From IMG/VR virus record IMGVR_UViG_3300043409_002042, positions 1 to 64,000 of that record: a stretch of DNA of 64,000 nt; one strand, 5' to 3'. The notes below the pieces were generated by a model. That model was given only the letters and a program-made list of their open reading frames with translations, made no database searches and was not told the origin of the DNA. This document shows positions 1 to 8,987 of the stretch, piece by piece. Within the stretch, counting starts at the first letter, position 1, and every line of letters begins with the position of its first letter. The DNA comes from a virus. The translations under genes were made by a program, and so were the position numbers.

Positions 1-219
1 TCTACAGTTTGATTTTGGCGTCTGGTTGGACTCGGTCCGGGCAGAGTATTTCTGCCAGCGGAACAATCATCATAGCCGGGCGGCAGATATCGGGGCAGGG
101 GCAGACGTCGCGGGGGGCGGTCTACAGTTTGATTTTGGCGTCTGGTTGGACTCGGTCCGGGCAGAGTATTTCTGCCAGCGGAACAATCATCATAGCCGGG
201 CGGCAGATATCGGGGCAGG
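1..219 (+). repeat. Tandem 120-bp direct repeat inside the baseplate gene
   Basis: Bases 1-99 and 121-219 are identical with a 120-base period, an exact multiple of three, so the reading frame is preserved and the protein gains a 40-residue repeat. A third, degenerate unit is visible at protein level just downstream (GITISGAGITAQGQ). The first copy begins at the window edge, so more copies may lie to the left. The perfect identity points to a recent duplication or an assembly effect. Confidence 0.9.
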
Positions 220-1412
220 CGCAGATTGCTGGCTCTGGTGTTGGTGGCATCACCATTTCTGGCGCTGGGATAACGGCGCAAGGTCAGCGCCAACGTGGGT
301 TTGGCATGGGTCGTGGTGAAACGACACCGGCCCGGCAATACCTGCTCAAGATGCTGAAATACCCGCATGCAGCGGTGTTCGACAAAGGGCCCGTTGGCGT
401 GGCGGTTATTCGCTGGGGCCCGTCACACGGGGACACTCTCTCATGGGGGGTCAGAGATGGTGTTTTGCGCGTGACGGAGGCAGGGGTATCGCGTTGGTTT
501 GAACTGGGGACACACACGATTGAGAGCCTTGCTGCTGCTTTGCGCGCGTCAGGCTTCGATCTTCATGTGCCTGACGAAATGCTGCCTTTTAGCGCTTCCG
601 TGCTCTTGGAGGACCGCGACAGGCTGGGCTGGGACAATGTGCTCGGGTTCAGGTCTCTGCTTTGGGTTTTTCTCCACGCCTACTCTGGAGAATTGTCCGA
701 CGTCGAATTCCATGTGAAGCAGGCGCTGCGCCAGATGGTAATTTGGCAAGCTGAGGATGATTGGCTAGATGTATGGGGTGGCCTGTATGGCGTGATGCGC
801 CGCGACGGCGAGTCTGATGCCAGCTATCAGAGACAAATTCCAGCCGAGGCTTTTCGACGGCGCGTCAATGCGTTGGCAATCGAAAAGGCGATCCTGGACA
901 TCACCGGATACAGCGTCCGGATTCTGGAGCCGTGGGAGGACATTTTTACGCTTGATGAGTCCGCGCTATCTGGCGGTCACAAGATGTACGACGGCGACCG
1001 CGTTGGGTATCACCTGATCCAGCCTGCGGCCTACGGAAGCGTCAGGCCGAATTGGTCTGCGGTGATGTCGGTGATTGAGCGAAACAGGGCGGCCGGTGTT
1101 TTGGTCTTGCCCCCGCAGACCTATTCGACCGCAGGTATTGTCTACACAGGCTTATCTCTGGATGCTGGGCGCAACAGGCGGCATGTGGACACGATGGTCT
1201 ATGAAGACCGTGATTTCTTGGATGAAACTCTTTTTCTGGATGATATTGGACAGACCATCCAGAACCAAAGAAGCCGACACACCACGGAGTTGCGCCGCGC
1301 GTCAGGCATTTCTGTGGCAAAGCGCCAATGGGGCAGTTTTACGTGGAGCGCTGCCGGCCTGACCTGGGGGTCGGACTACCTGGTCGCATCAAAGCGCACA
1401 ACATTGTCGTGA
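3..1412 (+). CDS. Baseplate/tail protein, P2 gpI-like C-terminus (5' end outside window)
   Basis: The reading frame is open to the left edge, so the N-terminus is missing. The first ~95 visible residues are a repetitive Ser/Gly/Ile-rich stretch made by a tandem DNA duplication (SGQSISASGTIII units). After it comes a globular part of ~370 residues in which a segment around AEAFRRRVNALAIEKAILDI, then a Trp/Glu-rich stretch, resembles the C-terminal half of phage tail protein I / baseplate wedge proteins, which join baseplate to tail fibres. Position just before fibre genes agrees. The stop codon overlaps a late-promoter element. The family call rests on pattern resemblance only; the general role in the tail tip is more certain. 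Confidence 0.55.
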   Translation, partial: YSLILASGWTRSGQSISASGTIIIAGRQISGQGQTSRGAVYSLILASGWTRSGQSISASGTIIIAGRQISGQAQIAGSGVGGITISGAGITAQGQRQRGFGMGRGETTPARQYLLKMLKYPHAAVFDKGPVGVAVIRWGPSHGDTLSWGVRDGVLRVTEAGVSRWFELGTHTIESLAAALRASGFDLHVPDEMLPFSASVLLEDRDRLGWDNVLGFRSLLWVFLHAYSGELSDVEFHVKQALRQMVIWQAEDDWLDVWGGLYGVMRRDGESDASYQRQIPAEAFRRRVNALAIEKAILDITGYSVRILEPWEDIFTLDESALSGGHKMYDGDRVGYHLIQPAAYGSVRPNWSAVMSVIERNRAAGVLVLPPQTYSTAGIVYTGLSLDAGRNRRHVDTMVYEDRDFLDETLFLDDIGQTIQNQRSRHTTELRRASGISVAKRQWGSFTWSAAGLTWGSDYLVASKRTTLS

Positions 1413-1421
1413 TGATAAAAT
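1404..1421 (+). promoter_or_regulatory. Putative late promoter element, copy 1
   Basis: TTGTCGTGA (1404-1412), three bases, then TAAAAT (1416-1421). It overlaps the stop codon of the baseplate gene and lies 18 bases before the ATG of the next gene, which has its own AAAGGA ribosome site. One of ten copies of the same arrangement in the window, all + strand and all before late genes. Confidence 0.65.
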
Positions 1422-1439
1422 TTCTCAAAGGACTCACCC

Positions 1440-1925
1440 ATGGCAATTCTTGTCAAAAATGGCCGGATCGTTTTGGCCGAATCTATCGCCGCAAGACCCA
1501 TTCACCTAGCTTGGGGTGAGGGAGATGGCCAGTGGCTGAACAATGTCCCGCCCGAAGATGTGAATGCGACTGCTTTGCAGGGGGAGGTTGCGCGCCGCCT
1601 TGCCACACAAGTTGGCTACGTGTTGCCGGACGTGACCGGTAACATTGAGCTACCTAACGGCAACCGTTACCGACTGTCTCAAACCTCGACAAACCATCTG
1701 TATGCGCGAACGCAGTTCGACTACACCGATGGCGTTGGTGCTGCGATCCGAAATATTGCGATCTTCGTCGGGACGGAGGTCGTTGGTGGGCTTCCGCCTG
1801 GGCAGCAATATTTCACGCCAGCGCAAGTGTCCAACCCTGGCAGGATGCTTCACCTAGAGCATTTTCCACCAATTTTTCGCGGGTCAAATGAGCGCGAGTC
1901 TTTTGAAGTTGTCATCACCTTTTGA
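1440..1925 (+). CDS. Phage tail-region protein, 161 aa, unknown function
   Basis: Starts at the first ATG after an AAAGGA ribosome site and a late-promoter element. No signal peptide or membrane segment. The sequence is rich in beta-forming stretches (LPNGNRYRLSQT, AIRNIAIFVG), as in small baseplate or fibre-attachment proteins. It sits between the baseplate gene and the DUF4815 gene with only 8 bases to the latter, so it probably acts in the same tail-tip assembly. I do not recognise a named family. Confidence 0.7.
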   Translation: MAILVKNGRIVLAESIAARPIHLAWGEGDGQWLNNVPPEDVNATALQGEVARRLATQVGYVLPDVTGNIELPNGNRYRLSQTSTNHLYARTQFDYTDGVGAAIRNIAIFVGTEVVGGLPPGQQYFTPAQVSNPGRMLHLEHFPPIFRGSNERESFEVVITF

Positions 1926-1933
1926 GGTCTTAA

Positions 1934-4900
1934 ATGCAGTTTCCTGACCAATATTACAGCCGTTTTAGCCCTGGTCAGAACTACGATCAGCATTTGTTTA
2001 TTGCTGGGCGTGCGCTGCAGTCGGCTGAGCTGAATGAAATTCAGCAGCAGGCAGCCAGTCGCGTCAAGTCTGTGGCTGATGCACTCTTTAAAGATGGCGA
2101 CATCATCCGTGATGCAAAGATCATCGTGGACTCTCAGACCGGAAGTGTGCAGTGCCAGTCCGGCGCCATCTATCTGATGGGCGCCGTGCGTGGTGTGCCC
2201 ACTGGATCGTTGACCATCCCCGTCACCGGATCGGTTTCGATCGGCATCCGGCTGCAGCAGTCTGTGGTTACCTCGCTTCAGGACCCTGATCTTCTGGACC
2301 CAGCCACGGGTACCCGAAATTATGACCAGCCGGGGGCCGAGCGCCTGCAGGTGAATCCTGTATGGGTGGTCGGCGCCAGCGGGCTGACGGACTACTACCC
2401 TGTGTATTCGGTCACGGACGGCGTTCCTGACGCCAAAGAGCCTCCGCCAAACCTGGACGCCGTCACGCAGTCCTTGGCGCGCTACGATCGAGACAGCGCC
2501 GGTGGTAGCTATGTGGTGTCTGGCCTGCGCCTGAAAGCGCTGAGCGACGACGGTGCCACGCAGGTCTACTCTCTGTCTGAGGGGCGCTGCCGAGTCTACG
2601 GCTATCCTTTTGAGTTTGCCACGTCGCTTCGGCTGCGTTTGTCTGCAGCGCCAGATTTGAGGCTGATCAGCAATGAGCCGCACCTGTCTTCTGGTACCGG
2701 GGCCCAGCGCATCAATCTGAACAGAACGCCAGCAACAAACATCAGCCACGTCGCGATCACCGCCGAGAAGACGGCTACGCTGACCCATGGCGTTGTGACA
2801 GGAGCCAGTGATCCTCTACCGGACACGTCGGTGCTCCAGATCCTTGAGGTCAAGCAAGGGGGCACGACTTATGTCGCAAACACAGATTACAAGCTGACCT
2901 CCGGCAACGTGGATTGGTCACCGGCCGGCGCCGAGCCTGCGCCGGGCTCCACGTACACGGTGAAATATCAGTACATCACCACGGCCGCCCCCACCGCCGT
3001 GGATGACGCTGGCTTTACAGTGACCGGTGCCGTCTCTGGCACCTTGGTGCTCGTCACCTACCAGCAGAAGCTGCCGCGCATTGATCGATTGTGCATCAGC
3101 AGTGAAGGCCGCCCCGTGTGGCTGATGGGGGTCGCGTCTGAGTTCAACCCTCAGCGCCCCAATGTCCCTGATGACATGCTGGCGATCGCCAGTGTTTACC
3201 AGACATGGGTAACCGCTACGCGCCAAGTGTTCAACGATGGTGTGCGTGTGGTCCCTATGCAGCAGCTGGCCGCCGTCGACAGCCGAATTGATTGGCTTGC
3301 TCAGTTGATTGCGCAAAACCGGCTTGAGTCCAGCATCCACACCCGTGAGGGCGGTTCAAAGCTGGGCTTGTTCACCGACCCGTTTTTGGATGATAGCCAG
3401 CGCGATGCAGGGGCTGCGCAGACTGCGGCCATCGTCCGCGGTGAGTTACTGCTTCCGATCACGGCCACCGTCCACCAGCTGTCGGGTGACATTACGGCAA
3501 GCACATCGCTGAATTTCACAAAGGCCGCGGCGCTGGCGCAGCCCCTGCGCACCGGAAACATGGCGATCAATCCCTACATGGCTTTTGAGCCCGTCCCGGC
3601 GGTAGTGCAGCTCACGCCTGCAGTCGATCGCTGGACCGAGGTTTCATCAAGCTGGACCAGCCCGCAGACTTTCCGCTTTGACACAAGTGGTGTCGCCGCT
3701 CCGATCAGCAACGAAATCACGACCACTAGGCAAGCCCTGGTTGGCAGCTCGTCTTCGCAGATAGAGACGCTGCGGTCTATCACGGTCGCGTACCACATTA
3801 CCGGGTTCGGCCCTGGCGAGCAACTTCAAACGCTGACTTTTGACGGCTTGTCGCTGGCGACCGGTGGGGCCACTGCAAACGGCTCTGGTGCGCTCACTGG
3901 CACATTCTTGGTGCCATCCGGGGTTCCTTCTGGCAGTAAAGATGTTGTGTTCACCGGCGCTGGCGGGAGCCGTGGCAGCGCCACGTTTTCTGGGCAGGGC
4001 ACACTTGAGCGTCAAGTGTGGCAGCAGCAAACAACAACCGTTGTGTTCCGCTCGCCTCCACCGCCTGCGCCAATTTTTGCTCAAACAGACCCGCTTGCTC
4101 AAACTTTCACGCTGACCTCCACGACGCAGGTCGCGGCGGTTGATGTGTGGGTTGTGGCAAAGCCAACATCCACAACGCGTCTGCAACTGCGCGCAACGGG
4201 TAATGGTGTGCCGACCGGCGCCGTGCTGGCCGAGTCCATACTGCAGCCTGCGGCGATCAATGTTGGACTGACCACTTTCAACTTTGATGCGCCGATCACT
4301 CTGATCGGTGGCGCAGAGTATGCCGTTGTGGTCCTGTGCAACGACGCCGCTGGCTCGCTGGCGGTCGCCGAGCTTGGCAAGTACGACAGCAATGCTCAGA
4401 AGTGGATCACCAGCCAGCCCTACACCGTGGGCGTGCTGCTGTCGTCGTCGAATGCCAGCACATGGACCGCGCACCAAGATCGTGACATGGCGTTCTGGAT
4501 TCAGCGTGCTTCTTTTACGCAGACGACGCGCGCGGTTGCCCTCGGCTCTGCAACGGTCTCAAGCGCCACGGATTTGTTGCTGATGAGTTATGCTGAATGC
4601 CCTTTCAGCAGCACCATGGTCCAGTATGAGTTGACGCTGCCTGATGGGTCTGTGGCAACCACAGACGATGGTCGGTCTGTGCAGCTTCCGGCTGGAATCA
4701 CGGGGGCAGTTGCGGTCGCTGCAAAATTGACCGGCACGGCTGATTACTCGCCGGTGCTTTACCCTGGCACACAGCTTGTTGCTGGAACGGTTGGTGCCTC
4801 CGGGACCTATGTGACGCGCGCGATCCCGGCTGGCGCCAGTGTTAGGCTGAAAACGATTTTTGAGGCGGTTGTTCCGTCGGGGGCGGGCGTTGCTGTGCAT

Positions 4901-5095
4901 TACAAGCCGGTTGGCTCAGGTACTTGGACCACCCTTCCTCAGACTGCCACACGCCCCGTGGACGATGGCTTTACTGAGTTCACATGCGAGGCGTCAGGGG
5001 TTGCTGCGGCGAGTGGCGTGGCATTCCGGTTGACGCTGACCGGCACAAGCGCCGCACGGCCTCGTGTGCGCGATCTGCGTGCAATTGTTTTGTGA
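1934..5095 (+). CDS. Large tail protein with N-terminal DUF4815 domain
   Basis: 1,053 residues. The N-terminus (MQFPDQYYSRF, then AGRALQSAELNEIQ within the first 40 residues) matches the signature of DUF4815, a domain found in large virion proteins near tail fibres of phages with complex baseplates. The rest is a long chain of Ser/Thr/Gly/Ala-rich beta segments with few charged residues, typical of an extended fibre or fibre-network protein. It lies 8 bases downstream of the previous gene and 8 bases upstream of a tail-fibre gene. The exact role is not known for the family; structural linkage between baseplate and fibres is inferred. Confidence 0.75.
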   Translation: MQFPDQYYSRFSPGQNYDQHLFIAGRALQSAELNEIQQQAASRVKSVADALFKDGDIIRDAKIIVDSQTGSVQCQSGAIYLMGAVRGVPTGSLTIPVTGSVSIGIRLQQSVVTSLQDPDLLDPATGTRNYDQPGAERLQVNPVWVVGASGLTDYYPVYSVTDGVPDAKEPPPNLDAVTQSLARYDRDSAGGSYVVSGLRLKALSDDGATQVYSLSEGRCRVYGYPFEFATSLRLRLSAAPDLRLISNEPHLSSGTGAQRINLNRTPATNISHVAITAEKTATLTHGVVTGASDPLPDTSVLQILEVKQGGTTYVANTDYKLTSGNVDWSPAGAEPAPGSTYTVKYQYITTAAPTAVDDAGFTVTGAVSGTLVLVTYQQKLPRIDRLCISSEGRPVWLMGVASEFNPQRPNVPDDMLAIASVYQTWVTATRQVFNDGVRVVPMQQLAAVDSRIDWLAQLIAQNRLESSIHTREGGSKLGLFTDPFLDDSQRDAGAAQTAAIVRGELLLPITATVHQLSGDITASTSLNFTKAAALAQPLRTGNMAINPYMAFEPVPAVVQLTPAVDRWTEVSSSWTSPQTFRFDTSGVAAPISNEITTTRQALVGSSSSQIETLRSITVAYHITGFGPGEQLQTLTFDGLSLATGGATANGSGALTGTFLVPSGVPSGSKDVVFTGAGGSRGSATFSGQGTLERQVWQQQTTTVVFRSPPPPAPIFAQTDPLAQTFTLTSTTQVAAVDVWVVAKPTSTTRLQLRATGNGVPTGAVLAESILQPAAINVGLTTFNFDAPITLIGGAEYAVVVLCNDAAGSLAVAELGKYDSNAQKWITSQPYTVGVLLSSSNASTWTAHQDRDMAFWIQRASFTQTTRAVALGSATVSSATDLLLMSYAECPFSSTMVQYELTLPDGSVATTDDGRSVQLPAGITGAVAVAAKLTGTADYSPVLYPGTQLVAGTVGASGTYVTRAIPAGASVRLKTIFEAVVPSGAGVAVHYKPVGSGTWTTLPQTATRPVDDGFTEFTCEASGVAAASGVAFRLTLTGTSAARPRVRDLRAIVL

Positions 5096-5103
5096 GGTGC
5101 TGA

Positions 5104-6102
5104 ATGATTGATGACAAGACCCCGAATTTGCAGCTGCCGCTGCCAAATGCAGCAAACATGCTTGAGGAGGACGTTGCCCGCCTGCGCTCAGCTTTTGGAA
5201 TGCTTGACGCCGCCCTGCCCTCCAAAGCCGACTTGGTGGCGGGGAAGGTACCAGCCGCGCAGCTGCCGTCTTTTGTAGACGACGTGATTGAGGTGGCCGA
5301 CTACACCGCCCTTCCCGCCACTGGTGAGTCTGGGAAAATCTACGTCACGCTGGCGGATGTGACAGTCAATGGCACTCTGTACAAGGCAAACACTCAGTAC
5401 AGGTGGGGTGGGTCGGCTTACATCGCCATCACGGCCTCACCTGGCACCACTGACGACGTGCCTGAAGGCGGCACCAATCTGTACTTCACGGCCCAGCGCG
5501 CGCGCGACGCAGTCGGAACGGTGTCAGCGGCCTACGTGGATCAGTTGTTTACGGCAACTGCTGGGCAGACAACGTTCGCTGTGACGGGTGGCTACACGGT
5601 CGGCAATGTGGACGTGCACGTTGACGGCGTCGAGTTCGTCGGCGGCGGCGACGACTACACGGCCATAAACGGCACCACGGTGGTGATGACATCGGGCTTA
5701 GTGAATGGTGCAAAGGTTCGGGTGCGCAAGTGGTCGATTTCGTCGGTGGCTGGCGCGGTGCAAAAGTCTGGGGATACAATGACCGGCGATCTTACGGTCC
5801 CCAACTTGATTGTCACGGGAACGCTTGATTCAAGTGCCGCGGTGACCGTCATCAGCGCAAACACCGCGGCCCAAAAATCACGCACGTATGTGATGACCGC
5901 ATCTTTGAGGCTGACTTTGCCGGCAACGCCAAGTCCTGGTGATAGGGTGATGTTTGTCAACAGGTCGGCCACATCCACTCCTGTAATCGCCCGAAATGGG
6001 CGGAACATCATGGGCCTGGCCGAAGACATGACGCTAGACAACGTCAACCACTTCGGGGTTTTGATATATGCGGACTCGACCAACGGCTGGATATTTAACT
6101 GA
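5104..6102 (+). CDS. Tail fibre protein
   Basis: 332 residues. It carries two hallmarks of phage fibres: the PEGGTNLYFTAQRARDAV segment (about residues 119-136), a repeat unit common in fibre shafts, and QKSGDTMTGDLTV (about 219-231), the collagen-like fibre repeat seen in many caudoviral tail fibres. The N-terminal ~45 residues are probably the attachment end and the C-terminus (about 240-332) a compact beta domain. It follows the DUF4815 gene by 8 bases and is followed by the glycine-rich tip gene. Likely part of the receptor-binding fibre. Confidence 0.8.
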   Translation: MIDDKTPNLQLPLPNAANMLEEDVARLRSAFGMLDAALPSKADLVAGKVPAAQLPSFVDDVIEVADYTALPATGESGKIYVTLADVTVNGTLYKANTQYRWGGSAYIAITASPGTTDDVPEGGTNLYFTAQRARDAVGTVSAAYVDQLFTATAGQTTFAVTGGYTVGNVDVHVDGVEFVGGGDDYTAINGTTVVMTSGLVNGAKVRVRKWSISSVAGAVQKSGDTMTGDLTVPNLIVTGTLDSSAAVTVISANTAAQKSRTYVMTASLRLTLPATPSPGDRVMFVNRSATSTPVIARNGRNIMGLAEDMTLDNVNHFGVLIYADSTNGWIFN

Positions 6103-6111
6103 GGTAAATTT

Positions 6112-6939
6112 ATGAGCGCGATGAGTCAATTTTTTGCAAGCAGTGGCGGAAACACCGGAATACCTAACCAATTCGCGCGGCTTGAATCTGGCACTTTTAC
6201 GACACCAATTGCTGGCAAGTATTTGCTGACAGCAATTGGTGGTGGTGCGGCTGGCACTATTAACGGACGCGGTGGTGGAGCTGGTGGTTTTGCGCAGTCA
6301 CTTGTTGCTTTGGCTGCGGGTGTAACACTCACTTTTACGGTGGGATCAGGTGGGGCCACAAGTGGAGCTTCTGGGGGCACCACAACAATCGCTGGAGCTG
6401 GAATCACCACGCTTACGGCAAGCGGCGGATCAAGCACCGCGGGTGGATCGGCGACAGGCGGAACTTTGGCAAATGTGACGGGCGGGGCCTCCGGAAACGC
6501 CCTCTTCACAGGCGGAGGAGCTGTCGGTGTGTACGGCACTGGTTATGGCACGGCAGCAGTAAGTGGTAGCGCTGGCGCCGGTGTTGGCGCGGCGGGTGTG
6601 GTTGGCTTAGGGGGCGGAGCTTTGGGCTCTGGCGCTGCTGGCTTGGGCAGTACTTCATTGCCAGGTGCCACGCTAGGAGCAGCAACTTTTGGAAGCAATA
6701 GGTTGCTGTTGCCGCTTGGGCGCGGTGCGATTGGAGCAAGAGAACTTTATAGCGGGGAGCCGGGTGGTGGTTCTATTGGTAATAGCTCAAGCACCGGTGG
6801 CCTGTTTGCTGGCGGCGGTGGTGCTCAAGGTGGTAGTGGTGGCGGCGGCGGTTACTTTGGTGGCGGCGGTGGTGGTGGTGGTGGTGATTTTGGTCGTGGT
6901 GGCGTTGGTGGCGTCATCATTGAGTGGTTTACCTTTTAA
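6112..6939 (+). CDS. Glycine-rich tail fibre tip / adhesin-like protein
   Basis: 275 residues, extremely rich in Gly, Ala, Ser and Thr, with long GGxGG runs near the C-terminus that end in an aromatic tail (VIIEWFTF). This composition and order resemble glycine-rich phage fibre-tip adhesins, where polyglycine helices stack into a receptor-binding sandwich (as in the gp38-type adhesins of T4-like phages). Placement right after a fibre gene supports a host-recognition role. The long GGT/GGC runs make the DNA prone to slippage. No catalytic motif is visible. Family assignment is by analogy. Confidence 0.65.
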   Translation: MSAMSQFFASSGGNTGIPNQFARLESGTFTTPIAGKYLLTAIGGGAAGTINGRGGGAGGFAQSLVALAAGVTLTFTVGSGGATSGASGGTTTIAGAGITTLTASGGSSTAGGSATGGTLANVTGGASGNALFTGGGAVGVYGTGYGTAAVSGSAGAGVGAAGVVGLGGGALGSGAAGLGSTSLPGATLGAATFGSNRLLLPLGRGAIGARELYSGEPGGGSIGNSSSTGGLFAGGGGAQGGSGGGGGYFGGGGGGGGGDFGRGGVGGVIIEWFTF

Positions 6940-6948
6940 GGACATAAC

Positions 6949-7359
6949 ATGATATACGAAATCATGAGCGGAGAAACCGTAATAAACACCATCGTGGCAG
7001 AAGAGGCGTTTATGCAAGTGGCTTTTCCCGGTGGCAATTATCGTTTGCAGGCGCATACTCAGCCACAGGAGCCGGTCCAGACGGTTTGGAAGTGGTACCT
7101 GGATATTGGCCCATTTTTTGATCGATTTGGCGCAGTGAAAATGCAGGTCCTTGTTTCTAGCGATGCCGGTGTTCAGGCGCTGATAAAAGACATACAAATA
7201 CGGAAGTGGATCGACCTGCAAAACGCCGAGGTGGCGCAAGGATTGGCATACATCGGCACCAAGGTGACAACGCTAACGGCTGAGCTGCAGGCTTCAATCC
7301 TGACGACGCCCGTCACAGACGACGAAAACATGGCCCTAAGAAAGCTCTACTTTACTTAA
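6949..7359 (+). CDS. Small fibre-associated protein, possible fibre assembly factor
   Basis: 136 residues with a clear AAGGA ribosome site. The N-terminal half is mixed beta; the C-terminal half (about residues 84-136) is helical and ends in a conserved-looking TPVTDDENMALRKLYF. Small mixed proteins like this often follow fibre genes and act as fibre chaperones or caps, but I recognise no specific family. Assignment rests on position between the fibre tip and the tail-collar gene. Confidence 0.6.
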   Translation: MIYEIMSGETVINTIVAEEAFMQVAFPGGNYRLQAHTQPQEPVQTVWKWYLDIGPFFDRFGAVKMQVLVSSDAGVQALIKDIQIRKWIDLQNAEVAQGLAYIGTKVTTLTAELQASILTTPVTDDENMALRKLYFT

Positions 7360-7431
7360 GGATGGTTTTGAAAATTTTGCGCGCTAATCAGCGGCGCGAG
7401 GCGCAATGATCCACATCTTAACTGGAGTTTT

Positions 7432-8053
7432 ATGAGCAATGCCCCAAACCTTGCCGCTGCCGCGACCGTTGCCGGTGGCCTAGCGCCCGCTGGTGTTCTA
7501 CTTCCCTTCGCTGGCTCAACCGCCCCGACAGGTTGGCTGCTTTGCGCGGGTCAGGCGATTTCCCGCGCCACGTATGCGGGATTGTTTGCGGTGATTGGAA
7601 CGGCTTATGGAGCCGGTGACGGCACCACGACTTTCAACGTACCAGACCTGCGCGGTCGCATCCCTGCCGGGAAAGACAACATGGGGGGGTACGGCAGCAA
7701 GCAGGCTCACTGCTGTCGCGAGCGGTATTGATGGCGCGACGCTTGGGGCCAGCGGCGGAGCGCAGACGCATGTGCTGCTCTCCAGTCAAATCCCGGCTCA
7801 TACGCACACTGCCAGCATCTCTACAGACCCAGGTCACACGCACGGCGGCATCGTGACAGGGACCGGGTCCGTAACCAACATCACAAACACTGCCGGTGGG
7901 ACGGCGACAGCCGGGGCAGTGAACACGGCGGGGAGCACTGCAACCGGCGGGTCGCACAGCCACACAGTGGCAGTGAACGCAAACACTGGTGGCGACGGCG
8001 CCCACAACAACACGCAACCAACCATCGTTGCAAACTACATCATAAAATCATGA
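7432..8053 (+). pseudogene. Phage tail collar domain protein, frameshifted at a G7 run
   Basis: The first frame (from ATG 7432) encodes the typical tail-collar opening: LPFAGSTAPTGWLLCAGQ, then GTTFNVPDLRGRIPAGKDN. At the run of seven G (7683-7689) it leaves the frame and stops at 7731. The following frame, shifted by one base, continues the same domain (LSSQIPAHTHT, a His/Thr-rich stretch, GAHNNTQPTIVANYIIKS) to 8053. Six G would restore a single protein of about 206 residues. Tail-collar proteins sit at fibre tips and help attach to the host. It could be a sequencing error, a real inactivation or slippage-based switching. The stop overlaps the next ATG (ATGA). Confidence 0.85.
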
Positions 8054-8565
8054 AAATCGCCAGCTACAAGGCCATAAGGTCAGGTTTCAATGGCGTTTTC
8101 AGCCACCTTATTCGTCGACGCCTGCGCAGCAAAAACAGCCACACCGAGCTGGTTTTTGAGCCCAGCGACGGGGTTGATCACCTCATGCCCGATGGCACCT
8201 GTGAGCCAGATGAAAATGGCGCGCTGTGGTGCTTTAGCTCGTCAGCGCGTGACGTCATACCAGCCTGGTCAAGGTACCGCGCTGGGCGAGTCGGTGGCTG
8301 TCGATTTAAGCGGATTGTGCTGGCAGCTGAAAAGTGGGACCTGGACACCCCGACGCGCACCAACCCGGTGTCTGCTGCGCTCAAGGCCCAAGAAATTGAG
8401 GGATCCCCATACGACTGGCAGCTGATTGCTGGCTTCTTGGTGTGGTTCATTCCGCAGGCGGAGGCTGCCCGCCACTGCACGGAGTGCGTTGCTGAGTGCA
8501 TCGGGCACCCGGAGCCGTGGCGCTTTGATCCGGCTGTGCTGCCCGCCGCCCATCGGCTGTCGTGA
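8050..8565 (+). CDS. NlpC/P60- or YiiX-like cysteine hydrolase-like protein
   Basis: 171 residues, start overlapping the previous stop. The pattern of a central SHTELVF (about residues 35-41), short beta strands around RDVIP, and a late Cys-containing helix (CTECVAECIG near residue 140) resembles the permuted papain-like proteins often carried between phage tail and lysis genes, some of which cut cell-wall peptides. The His and Cys needed for such a fold are present but I cannot prove the pairing. It may be part of the lysis or DNA-entry machinery. Confidence 0.55.
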   Translation: MKIASYKAIRSGFNGVFSHLIRRRLRSKNSHTELVFEPSDGVDHLMPDGTCEPDENGALWCFSSSARDVIPAWSRYRAGRVGGCRFKRIVLAAEKWDLDTPTRTNPVSAALKAQEIEGSPYDWQLIAGFLVWFIPQAEAARHCTECVAECIGHPEPWRFDPAVLPAAHRLS

Positions 8566-8574
8566 TGTCAAAAT
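8557..8574 (+). promoter_or_regulatory. Putative late promoter element, copy 2 (before holin gene)
   Basis: CTGTCGTGA (8557-8565), three bases, CAAAAT (8569-8574). It overlaps the stop of the upstream gene. An in-frame ATG at 8583 lies 8 bases past the hexamer, so a transcript from here could start almost at that codon. Confidence 0.5.
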
Positions 8575-8987
8575 TCGCGGCCATGAAGATGAATTCCATC
8601 CGCGCCCTAGTCGCCGCACTGACCGCCGTCACGTACCCAGCCAAGAGCTGGGCGGCCGTTGCGACCGCCGTCACGGCTGGTTTTACGGCGCAGTTTGCGG
8701 GTGCTGACCCTTGGCCCTGGGTGATCGGCGGCTTTGGTGCCGCCATCGTCTACGTCAAGAAACAAGGCAAGAGCCGCCTTGATGCCATCACGAATGCGCT
8801 GATCTCGGTGCTGATCGGCGGGCTTGTTACACCACTATGGGTTGCACCAGCCGTTGCCAAGCATCTGGGACCGGAGCTGGCTAACCAGTACGCGCTGGCC
8901 TTCATTTTCAGCGCCGCGTGGCCTTGGCTTGTACCGCTGGCACTCAGCAAAATGAAGTCGGCAAAGCTCCCAGGAGACCAACAATGA
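8565..8987 (+). CDS. Putative holin (first of two small membrane proteins)
   Basis: 140 residues with at least three hydrophobic segments (about residues 10-45, 65-90 and 105-125) and a charged C-terminus, as expected of a holin that forms holes in the inner membrane at lysis time. It lies immediately upstream of a second small membrane protein and the endolysin. The ATG at 8565 overlaps the preceding stop (TGATG); a GTG three bases earlier and an ATG at 8583 are alternative starts. Neither start has a good Shine-Dalgarno sequence; the 8583 start would fit a leaderless mRNA from the overlapping promoter element. Confidence 0.65.
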   Translation: MSKFAAMKMNSIRALVAALTAVTYPAKSWAAVATAVTAGFTAQFAGADPWPWVIGGFGAAIVYVKKQGKSRLDAITNALISVLIGGLVTPLWVAPAVAKHLGPELANQYALAFIFSAAWPWLVPLALSKMKSAKLPGDQQ

